Below are positions 56,394 to 64,000 of a DNA stretch of 64,000 nt, in pieces (the first letter of the stretch is position 1; every line of letters starts with the position of its first letter). The notes beneath the pieces are model-generated. The model saw only the letters and a program-made list of their open reading frames with translations, ran no database searches and was not told the origin of the DNA. The stretch spans positions 124,001 to 188,000 of the forward strand of contig CABYGG010000001.1 of NCBI GenBank assembly GCA_902518505.1. The letters run 5' to 3'. Made by a program: the position numbers and the translations under genes. Source of the DNA: an uncultured Alphaproteobacteria bacterium (GTDB taxonomy: Bacteria; Pseudomonadota; Alphaproteobacteria; HIMB59).

Positions 56394-57347
56394 ATGGAAA
56401 AAAAATTAAGCGTTAGTTACAAAAAATCTGATTTAGATCAATTTGATAAAATTATTACAAATAAACAAACAGATCAAAAAGTAAAAGAATATTCCATAAA
56501 AGAAGCAATTGAAGAGTCAAAAAAAGAATATAGTCACTTAACGAACTCACAAGTTTCTACTGACATGAGGCTCTATATGTTCCAGACCGGAACTCTAAAA
56601 ACGAAAATGAAATATATTAAAATGAATCAATCTAATGAGGACTTTGAGATACCTGTTCCATGGTTTTTGATAAGACACCCAAAAGGGGATGTGGTCATTG
56701 ACGGAGGCAATGCAAAAGAGGTCAGTGAAGATAAACATGCTCATTGGGGTTCTGTTGTTGCGGCTTATGATCCAATTATGGGAAAAACTGAAAATTGTAT
56801 TGATCAACTTAACTCTATTGGGGTTAATCCAGCAGGTATAAGATATGTCTTACATTCTCATCTTCACCTCGATCACTCAGGTGGTGTTGGAAGGTTTCCT
56901 AATGCAACACACCTAGTTCAACAAAAGGAATATGATTATGCTTTTAATCCTGATTGGTTCTCAAAGCCTGCATATATAAGAAAAGACTTTGATAAACCTG
57001 GAATTAATTGGAAATTTTTAAGAGATAAAAATGATGATTTTTATGACTTATATGGCGACGGATCAATAATTGTAATTTTTACTCCGGGGCATGCACCGGG
57101 CCATCAGTCTTTTTTAGTTAATTTACCAAATTCAGGTTATGTATTGCTTACTATAGATGCAGCTTACACAATGGATCATTGGAACAATTTAACACTACCA
57201 GGTCTTGTTTGCTCTGCTGTTGACGTTGTTGACTCTGTAAAAAAACTCAAAAAAATTGCAAAAGACAAAAATGCTACAGTAGTCACAGGGCACGACCCGC
57301 ATGCTTGGGAAGAATTTAAAAAAGCCCCAATGTTTTATTACGACTAA
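56394..57347 (+). CDS. MBL-fold hydrolase, N-acyl homoserine lactonase-like
   Basis: HSHLHLDHSGGVGRF (HxHxDH), FTPGHAPGHQSFLV. Confidence 0.85.
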   Translation: MEKKLSVSYKKSDLDQFDKIITNKQTDQKVKEYSIKEAIEESKKEYSHLTNSQVSTDMRLYMFQTGTLKTKMKYIKMNQSNEDFEIPVPWFLIRHPKGDVVIDGGNAKEVSEDKHAHWGSVVAAYDPIMGKTENCIDQLNSIGVNPAGIRYVLHSHLHLDHSGGVGRFPNATHLVQQKEYDYAFNPDWFSKPAYIRKDFDKPGINWKFLRDKNDDFYDLYGDGSIIVIFTPGHAPGHQSFLVNLPNSGYVLLTIDAAYTMDHWNNLTLPGLVCSAVDVVDSVKKLKKIAKDKNATVVTGHDPHAWEEFKKAPMFYYD

Positions 57348-57350
57348 TTT

Positions 57351-58658
57351 ATGTCTGATTATTTCAAAGATATACCTACAATTAAATATGAAGGTAGAGA
57401 CTCTACTAATCCACTTTCATTTAAATTTTATGATGCTAATAAAAAAATTCTAGGAAAAACATTAGAGGAACATCTGAGAATGGCAGTATGTTACTGGCAC
57501 ACTTTTAATTGGCCAGGGGGTGACCCTTTTGGAGGACAGACATTTTTAAGACCATGGATGGAAGCAGGAGATAAAATAGAACAAGCAAAAGATAAGCTCA
57601 ATAATGCATTCGATTTTTTTGAAAAATTAGGAATACCATATTTCTGTTTTCATGACGTAGATGTTGCTCCAGAGGGTAAAAGTTTTTTGGAGACAGAAAA
57701 AATTCAAAAAACCATTATCGATGAAATTTCAAAAAAACTTGAAACAAGTAAAGTAAAACTTCTTTGGGGAACAGCAAATTTATTTAGCCACCGCAGGTAC
57801 ATGTCTGGTGCTGCTACTAATCCTGATCCTGATGTTTTTCAATATGCAGCTGCTCAAGTGAAGATGTGTATGGAAAATACAATGTTTTTAGGTGGACAAA
57901 ATTATGTTTTATGGGGAGGCAGAGAGGGTTACGAAACAATTTTAAATACTAATATGAAACAAGAATATGATCAGCTTGGTAGATTTTTGAACATGGTAGC
58001 TGAGCATAAGCACAAAATTGGTTTTAAGGGTCTACTCCTCATTGAGCCGAAACCCCATGAGCCAACGAAACATCAATATGATTTTGACTCTGCTAATGTT
58101 TTTGCATTTCTTCAAAAATATGGTTTAGAAAGAGAATTCAAGCTAAATATCGAACAAAATCACGCTATTTTAGCAAAACATTCATTCGAGCACGAGATTG
58201 CATATGCACTTTCCAATGACATCTTTGGGAGTATTGATATTAACAGAGGAGACTATTTAGTAGGATGGGACACAGACCAATTCCCAAACAATGTAGAAGA
58301 ATTAGTTTTGCCTTTTTACTACATTTTTAAAAATGGTGGTTTTTCCTCAGGAGGTCTCAACATGGATGCTAAGATTAGAAGACAATCAATAGATCCTGAG
58401 GATCTATTCTATGCGCATATTGGCTCTATGGATACTTGTGCTAGAACTCTTATTGCTGTTGAAAAAATGATTAATGATGGAAGTTATGAAAATTTTTTAA
58501 AACAAAGATATGAACAGTGGGCCTCTGAAAAACAACTCATGACTTCAATGTCTCTTGAAGATATTCATAAAAATGTCATTGCTAAAAATTTAAACCCTCA
58601 ACCAAAGTCCGGTCGCCAAGAATATCTTGAAAATCTAATTAATTCTTTTGTCGATTGA
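57351..58658 (+). CDS. xylA: Xylose isomerase
   Basis: [63 protein letters not shown]. Confidence 0.96.
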   Translation: MSDYFKDIPTIKYEGRDSTNPLSFKFYDANKKILGKTLEEHLRMAVCYWHTFNWPGGDPFGGQTFLRPWMEAGDKIEQAKDKLNNAFDFFEKLGIPYFCFHDVDVAPEGKSFLETEKIQKTIIDEISKKLETSKVKLLWGTANLFSHRRYMSGAATNPDPDVFQYAAAQVKMCMENTMFLGGQNYVLWGGREGYETILNTNMKQEYDQLGRFLNMVAEHKHKIGFKGLLLIEPKPHEPTKHQYDFDSANVFAFLQKYGLEREFKLNIEQNHAILAKHSFEHEIAYALSNDIFGSIDINRGDYLVGWDTDQFPNNVEELVLPFYYIFKNGGFSSGGLNMDAKIRRQSIDPEDLFYAHIGSMDTCARTLIAVEKMINDGSYENFLKQRYEQWASEKQLMTSMSLEDIHKNVIAKNLNPQPKSGRQEYLENLINSFVD

Positions 58659-58662
58659 GTCG

Positions 58663-59268
58663 ATGAAAATTACAAAATTTCTATTTGATTTAGGTAATGT
58701 TTTTTTTGATTGGGATCCACATTATGTATTTAAAAATATTATTCCTGATCAAACTAAAAGAGAATATTTTATGAATTCAATCGCGTTCCCTCATTTAGAT
58801 ATGAGATGCGATGCTGGAGTAAAAATTGATGATGCAGTTAAAGATGCAATAAAAAATTTCCCTAATTATGAGAATGAAATAAAGCAATATTATCCAAATC
58901 ACAGGAATATGGTTAACGGGGTTTATCAAGATACAGTTGATATTTTTCGAAAAATAAAATCAAGTGGTTATCCCTGCTATGTCTTGTCAAACTGGTCAGA
59001 TGAGACTTATGAGGGTATGGAAGATCAACACCCATTCCTGAAAGAATTTGATGATAAAATTATCTCTGGTAGAGAGTTTTTAGTAAAACCAGACCCTGAA
59101 ATTTATAAATTAGCGATTTTAAGATTTAATTTAACACCTGAACAAACTCTTTTCATTGATGATCGTATTGAAAATATTGAGGCGGCGCAATCACTTGGCT
59201 TTCAAACTATTCATTTAACTGACCCACTGACAATAAAAAGTCAAATAGCAAATCATATAATTGTTTAA
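58663..59268 (+). CDS. HAD family hydrolase
   Basis: Start moved to ATG 58663; KFLFDLGNVFFDWDP, YVLSNWSDETYE, KPDPEIYKLAILRFNLTPEQTLFIDDRIENI. Confidence 0.88.
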   Translation: MKITKFLFDLGNVFFDWDPHYVFKNIIPDQTKREYFMNSIAFPHLDMRCDAGVKIDDAVKDAIKNFPNYENEIKQYYPNHRNMVNGVYQDTVDIFRKIKSSGYPCYVLSNWSDETYEGMEDQHPFLKEFDDKIISGREFLVKPDPEIYKLAILRFNLTPEQTLFIDDRIENIEAAQSLGFQTIHLTDPLTIKSQIANHIIV

Positions 59269-60214
59269 ATTAGACAATAAAATAGGCCTAGGATTGGCTT
59301 CTCTTGGGAGGCCCGGATATATAAACATTGGTCATAGTTCAGATTTAGGCAGCGACATATCAAAAAATTCTATGAGATCTCATTGTCACGAAGTACTTAG
59401 TCATGCTTACAAGAGAGGTATTCGATATTTCGATGCGGCAAGGGTATATGGAGATGCTGAGGAATTTTTATCTAGTTGGATTAGAGCTCAAAAACAATTT
59501 GATGGTTTTGTGGGTTCTAAGTGGGGCTATGAATATTTAGCAAATTGGGAAGTTCAGGCAGATCAACATGAAAGAAAAGATCACTCAGTTGAATTTTTAA
59601 AACAACAATGGGTGGAGACAAGACTTAATTTAGGAAAAAGTATTGATCTTTACCACATCCATTCTGTCAATTCAGAAAGTAAAGTCTTAGATGATATTAA
59701 TGTTCTAAAGGAGCTTGAGACAATAAAAAAAAATGGAATAGAAATAGGAATCTCAACAAGTGGCCCAGATCAAGAGAAAACTATTAATGACTTTTTAATT
59801 AAGAATGAAAAACTTAATCTATTTTCTTATTTACAAACGACCATTAATATCTTTGACCAATCTTGTATTTCCATTTTAAAAGAAGTATCTGAAAAAAAGA
59901 TCAATGTAATTGCAAAAGAGATTTTCTCAAATGGAAGACTAACTAATTCAAATAAAGAATTTCATCAAAACAAAATTAAAGAATTAAAGTCAGTTGCCTC
60001 ATCTATGGATTTAACTTTGGAGCAATTGTCTTATCTCTGGGTTTATCGACTACCGTTTGTTAAAATTTGTCTAACAGGAGCATCAACAATCAAACAGTTG
60101 GATGAAAATTTAAGTTGTCTTGAAAAAATAGATACCGAATTGCCCTCTCTTGAGTCTTTTAGCCTGTCCACTCAAGATTATTGGGAAACACGTAAAAAAC
60201 TAAGTTGGAATTAA
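59261..60214 (+). CDS. Aldo/keto reductase
   Basis: TTG start; GIRYFDAARVYGDAEEFL, GSKWGYEY, DLYHIHS. Confidence 0.85.
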   Translation: MFKLDNKIGLGLASLGRPGYINIGHSSDLGSDISKNSMRSHCHEVLSHAYKRGIRYFDAARVYGDAEEFLSSWIRAQKQFDGFVGSKWGYEYLANWEVQADQHERKDHSVEFLKQQWVETRLNLGKSIDLYHIHSVNSESKVLDDINVLKELETIKKNGIEIGISTSGPDQEKTINDFLIKNEKLNLFSYLQTTINIFDQSCISILKEVSEKKINVIAKEIFSNGRLTNSNKEFHQNKIKELKSVASSMDLTLEQLSYLWVYRLPFVKICLTGASTIKQLDENLSCLEKIDTELPSLESFSLSTQDYWETRKKLSWN

Positions 60215-61368
60215 TTGAAACTTACCCAGCTTGAATTTGATGAGCTAGAGGCGATTGACCTTTCGATAAATTTAATACCTTCAAGTCCATCTTCTACACT
60301 TGGAAAATGGTGATTTTCCTCATTAAATTTGCCATTTTTCTGATCAATTAGCGCATTAGCTACATCTGTATAGATATTTGCGAAGCCCTCTAAATATCCC
60401 TCGGGGTGTCCAGCAGGAATTCTAGTAACATCTCCTGCATCGCTCATAGCACCTGATCCACCCCTTGTAATTTTTTGTTTGGGTTCTCCAAATTTTGTAA
60501 AGTAAAGGTAATTTGGATCTTCTTGACACCATTCTAGTCCGGCCTTATTACCATAAATTCTTATTTGTAAATGATTTTCATTTCCTGGGGCTACTTGAGA
60601 AGACCAAATAGTACCTTTTGCTCCTCCTTTAAATCGTATCGATATTTGAGCATTATCATCTAATTTTCTCCCAGGCACAAAAGATGTTAACTCTGCAGAT
60701 ATCTCCTCAGTATTGAGATCAGTTATAAACCTAATCAGATTGTAAGCATGAGTTCCAATGTCACCAATACATCCACCAGCACCTGATTGATTAGGATCAG
60801 TTCTCCAAGAGGCCTGTTTGTTTCCCCCATCATTAATTCTATTTTCTAAATCTTCGGTCAGCCAATCTTGAGCATACTCTGCTTGAATTACTCTTATTTC
60901 ACCTAAGTCACCTCTCTTACAAAGAGCTCTGGCATTCCTAATCATGGGATAACCAGTGTAGTTATGAGTTAAAGCAAAAAGAACGTTATTGTCTTTTTTA
61001 CATTTTATTAGTTCCTCACATTGATTAACATTCATGGCAAGGGGTTTGTCACAAATTATGTTAAAACCTTTCTCCATGAAAGCTTTAGCGATCGGATGGT
61101 GCATATGATTTGGTGTCACTATGGCTACAGCATCTATTTTATCCTCTCTGATCAATTCTTTTTCGACCATTTCAAGGTAGTCTTTATAATTCCTTTCATC
61201 TGCTATTCCAATATCTCTGCCAGAGGCTTGAGCTTTTTCAGGATTAGATGAAAAGGCACCAGCGACCAGTTCAAAGCGGTCATCAATTCTAGATGCTATA
61301 CGGTGAACTTCTCCAATAAATGCTCCTGAGCCACCACCAACCATTCCTAATTTTAATTTTTTGGTCAT
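60211..61368 (-). CDS. Gfo/Idh/MocA family oxidoreductase
   Basis: Start moved from 61443 to ATG 61368 (MTKKLKLGMVGGGSGAFIGEVHRIA); CDKPLAMN; GGCIGDIGTHAYNLI. Confidence 0.9.
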   Translation of the reverse strand: MTKKLKLGMVGGGSGAFIGEVHRIASRIDDRFELVAGAFSSNPEKAQASGRDIGIADERNYKDYLEMVEKELIREDKIDAVAIVTPNHMHHPIAKAFMEKGFNIICDKPLAMNVNQCEELIKCKKDNNVLFALTHNYTGYPMIRNARALCKRGDLGEIRVIQAEYAQDWLTEDLENRINDGGNKQASWRTDPNQSGAGGCIGDIGTHAYNLIRFITDLNTEEISAELTSFVPGRKLDDNAQISIRFKGGAKGTIWSSQVAPGNENHLQIRIYGNKAGLEWCQEDPNYLYFTKFGEPKQKITRGGSGAMSDAGDVTRIPAGHPEGYLEGFANIYTDVANALIDQKNGKFNEENHHFPSVEDGLEGIKFIERSIASSSSNSSWVSFN

Positions 61369-61372
61369 ATTA

Positions 61373-62425
61373 TCATTCAATTCCAAGCATTTTTTTGTTT
61401 GCATCTTGATCAGTACCAGCATCGGCAAAATCATCGAAAGCATTCTCGGTAACTCTAATTAAATGATCTTTAATAAATACAGAACCCTCTTTAGCTCCGT
61501 CTTCAGGATGTTTCAAAGCACATTCCCATTCTAAAACAGCCCATCCATCAAAGCCGTAAGTAGTAAGTTTGGAGAAAATTGACTTGAAATCGACTTGCCC
61601 ATCTCCTAAAGATCTAAATCGACCTGCTCTGTTCTTCCAAGATTGAAATCCACTATAGACCCCTTGTTTACCAGTGGGATTGAGTTCTGCGTCTTTCACA
61701 TGAAACATTTTTATTTTCTCGTGATAAATATCAATATGCTGCAAATAATCTAAATGCTGCAAAACAAAGTGGCTAGGATCATATAACATGTTGCAGCGCT
61801 CATGATTCCCTACTTTATCTAGAAACATTTCAAAAGTTATTCCATCAAAAAGATCCTCGCCTGGATGAATTTCATAACATAAATTCACCCCACACTCATC
61901 AAATTCATTAAGAATAGGTTTCCACCTTTTAGCCAGTTCATCAAATGCAGTTTCAACTAACCCTTCTGGTCTTTGAGGCCATGGATAAACATATGGCCAA
62001 GCCAATGCTCCTGAAAAAGTGACATGTTCAGTCAATCCAAAATTTTTCGAAGCCTTAGCGGCCATCATTAATTGATCAACTGCCCATTGCTGCCTTGCAG
62101 ATGGATTTCCTCTTACCTCTGAGGCTGCAAAACCATCAAATACAGAGTCATATGCAGGATGAACAGCTACAAGTTGACCTTGGAGATGTGTCGAAAGCTC
62201 AGTTATATTTAAATTAAAACTTTTAAGAGTCCCTTTTATTTCGTCACAGTAATCTTTGCTTTCAGATGCTTGTTTTAAATTAATTAACCTCTCATCCCAA
62301 CTAGGTATCTGAACACCTAAGTATCCCAAATCACTAGCCCATTTTGAGATATTCTCTAAATTGTTAAACGGAGCATCATCACCTGCAAATTGAGCTAAAA
62401 ATATAGCTGGACCTTTTATAGACAT
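61373..62425 (-). CDS. Sugar phosphate isomerase/epimerase (xylose isomerase-like TIM barrel)
   Basis: 350 aa; LCYEIHPGEDLFDG, NMLYDPSHFVLQHLDYLQHIDIYHEKIKMFHVKD. Confidence 0.87.
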   Translation of the reverse strand: MSIKGPAIFLAQFAGDDAPFNNLENISKWASDLGYLGVQIPSWDERLINLKQASESKDYCDEIKGTLKSFNLNITELSTHLQGQLVAVHPAYDSVFDGFAASEVRGNPSARQQWAVDQLMMAAKASKNFGLTEHVTFSGALAWPYVYPWPQRPEGLVETAFDELAKRWKPILNEFDECGVNLCYEIHPGEDLFDGITFEMFLDKVGNHERCNMLYDPSHFVLQHLDYLQHIDIYHEKIKMFHVKDAELNPTGKQGVYSGFQSWKNRAGRFRSLGDGQVDFKSIFSKLTTYGFDGWAVLEWECALKHPEDGAKEGSVFIKDHLIRVTENAFDDFADAGTDQDANKKMLGIE

Positions 62426-62573
62426 CGCTTAACCCCCCTCCTGCGACAAACTATAATATTACAGTTAACTGCTATTTAAAATGTTTTTAAAAATATGAAT
62501 AATCTGCATTTATAAATATGTAAAAAGACTGTATAATCAGCCAGTTTTGTTATTAAAGAGGAGGAATAATAAC

Positions 62574-63884
62574 ATGAAAAAAATACTATCTGTATTTCTA
62601 GTTCCTGTTTTTGCCTTACTTTTTTCTTTGAATGCTAAATCTGAGTCTTTGACTTTGGGCTGGGCCGCTTGGGATCCTGCTAACGCATTACAAGAACTAA
62701 GTAAAGAATTTACAGCTGAAACAGGTGTTGAAATGAACTTCGAATTTGTGCCATGGCCAAATTTTGCTGAGAGAATGCTTAACGAGTTAAATAACCAAGG
62801 TAAAACTTTTGACTTGTTAATTGGTGACTCACAGTGGATTGGACAAGGTGCTGAATATGGTCACTATGTTAAGCTAAATGATTTCTTTGATGCTAACGGA
62901 ATTTCAATGGATGATTTTAACCCAGCAACTGTTTACGCATATTCAACATGGCCAAAAGGATCACCTAACTATTACGCTCTCCCAGCAATGGGTGATGCTT
63001 TAGCATGGGCTTATCGAAAAGACTGGTTTGATAGACCAGAGCTTCAAGCTGAATTTAAAAGTAAGCATGGATATGATCTAGGTGTTCCAAAAACTTGGGA
63101 TGAGTTATATGACATGTGTACTTTCTTCCAAGGAAGAGAAATTGATGGACAAGTAAGATATGGTGCAGCCATCAATACAGAGCGTGGATCTGAAGGTATC
63201 ACCATGGGTGTAACAGCAGCCATGTATGCATGGGGTATGCAGTACGAAAATCCTGATAACCCATACGAGATGGATGGTTACTTCAACTCAGATGCTTCTG
63301 TAGAGGCTGTTGAATTTTATAGAAAAATGTATGAAGACTGTGCACCTCCAGGGCATTCAGATGCTTATATGGTCGCAAATCTTGATGCATATAAATCAGG
63401 ACAGGTTGCATTTCAAATGAACTGGTATGCTTTCTGGCCTGGCGTTTCTAAAGAAGACAGTGACGGAAGAGTTTCTGGTTTCTTTGCTAACCCATGTCAA
63501 AACGTATGTGCAGCTACTCTTGGTGGTCAAGGTATCTCAGTTGTGAGTTACTCTGATAAACAAGACTTGGCTCTTGAATACATGAAGTGGTTTGCAAAGC
63601 CAGATATTCAACAAAAATGGTGGGATTTAGGAGGATATTCATGTCATATGGATGTTCTTGGATCACCTGATTTCGTCGACTCAGCTGTTTACGCACAAGG
63701 CTTCCTTGACTCAATGGGCATCGTCAAAGACTTTTGGCAAGAGCCTACATTTGTTGAATTAATGCTTCCAATGCAGGAGAGAATTCATGACTACGTTGTG
63801 AATGGAAAAGGTTCTGCAAAAGACGCATTAGACAAAATCATTGATGATTGGACTGAAGTCTTCGAAGACGACGGTAAAATTTAA
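62574..63884 (+). CDS. Extracellular sugar-binding protein family 1 (CUT1-type SBP)
   Basis: Start moved to ATG 62574 after SD gaggagg; signal peptide MKKILSVFLVPVFALLFSLNAKSE; GQVAFQMNWYAFWPG. Confidence 0.9.
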   Translation: MKKILSVFLVPVFALLFSLNAKSESLTLGWAAWDPANALQELSKEFTAETGVEMNFEFVPWPNFAERMLNELNNQGKTFDLLIGDSQWIGQGAEYGHYVKLNDFFDANGISMDDFNPATVYAYSTWPKGSPNYYALPAMGDALAWAYRKDWFDRPELQAEFKSKHGYDLGVPKTWDELYDMCTFFQGREIDGQVRYGAAINTERGSEGITMGVTAAMYAWGMQYENPDNPYEMDGYFNSDASVEAVEFYRKMYEDCAPPGHSDAYMVANLDAYKSGQVAFQMNWYAFWPGVSKEDSDGRVSGFFANPCQNVCAATLGGQGISVVSYSDKQDLALEYMKWFAKPDIQQKWWDLGGYSCHMDVLGSPDFVDSAVYAQGFLDSMGIVKDFWQEPTFVELMLPMQERIHDYVVNGKGSAKDALDKIIDDWTEVFEDDGKI

Positions 63885-63900
63885 TCACTAAATTAATATA

Positions 63901-63924
63901 AAGGGTGGGATTAATCCCGCCCTT
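63901..63924 (+). repeat. Hairpin downstream of CUT1 SBP gene (attenuator or mRNA-stability element)
   Basis: AAGGGTGGGATTAATCCCGCCCTT, near-perfect stem with one G-T pair; no T tract. Confidence 0.7.
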
Positions 63925-63939
63925 CAATCTAAAACATAT

Positions 63940-64000
63940 ATGAAAAGTGCTGTTAAAAAGTTCAAAGGCTTATCTGATAAAGCAATAGCCTGGATTTTCA
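63940..64000 (+). CDS. Start of probable CUT1 sugar ABC permease (partial at window edge)
   Basis: Own translation: MKSAVKKFKGLSDKAIAWIF...; position after the SBP suggests a permease. Confidence 0.5.
   Translation, partial: MKSAVKKFKGLSDKAIAWIF

Noticed and set aside
60211-61443. Extended 410-aa start for the Gfo/Idh/MocA gene
   Set aside because: N-terminal 25 residues overlap the upstream 61373-62425 gene; the Rossmann motif begins right after ATG 61368.
1-64000. CRISPR arrays, tRNA/rRNA genes, transposases, phage or toxin-antitoxin modules
   Set aside because: Looked for direct-repeat arrays, cloverleaf-like tails, integrase/transposase motifs and rRNA segments by reading; none seen. 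A tRNAscan/Infernal run would be needed for certainty.

Overview
AT-rich, compact, mostly operonic bacterial chromosome segment. It resembles a streamlined marine alphaproteobacterium (HIMB59/AEGEAN-169-like or similar; this taxon is inference only). I saw no tRNA, rRNA, CRISPR, prophage or transposon. The content is dominated by carbohydrate and small-organic uptake and catabolism. (1) ~0.5-26 kb: two CUT2-type sugar ABC importers and an inositol-type catabolic set (IolG-, IolE-, IolC-, IolB- and class II aldolase-like), with E1alpha/E1beta dehydrogenase subunits, a free-standing lipoyl domain, ALDH, SDR and M24 proteins. (2) ~26-35 kb: Gld-type ABC system, Fe-ADH, orphan ParA, hypotheticals, GST. 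(3) ~35-46.7 kb: a bidirectional PxpA/PxpB/PxpC, biotin carboxylase and BCCP cluster interleaved with a complete CUT2 ABC importer. (4) ~46.8-57.3 kb: a divergent proteorhodopsin-family gene followed by a flotillin/SPFH protein, alpha/beta hydrolase, Na+/solute symporter, a two-subunit N,N-dimethylformamidase-like enzyme, cupin and MBL-fold lactonase-like protein. (5) ~57.3-64 kb: XylA, HAD, AKR, Gfo/Idh, TIM-barrel and CUT1 SBP genes. Best candidates for something new: a predicted cytoplasmic regulator fusing a winged helix to an ABC solute-binding-protein domain, with a matching palindrome (ATATTCAWTTTGAATAT core) at three intergenic sites around the inositol/ABC genes; a rhodopsin with an unusual D-N-I helix-C motif beside an SPFH gene; hairpins just downstream of all four SBP genes, one embedded in the next CDS; and a 12-residue N-terminal peptide shared by two unrelated enzymes.
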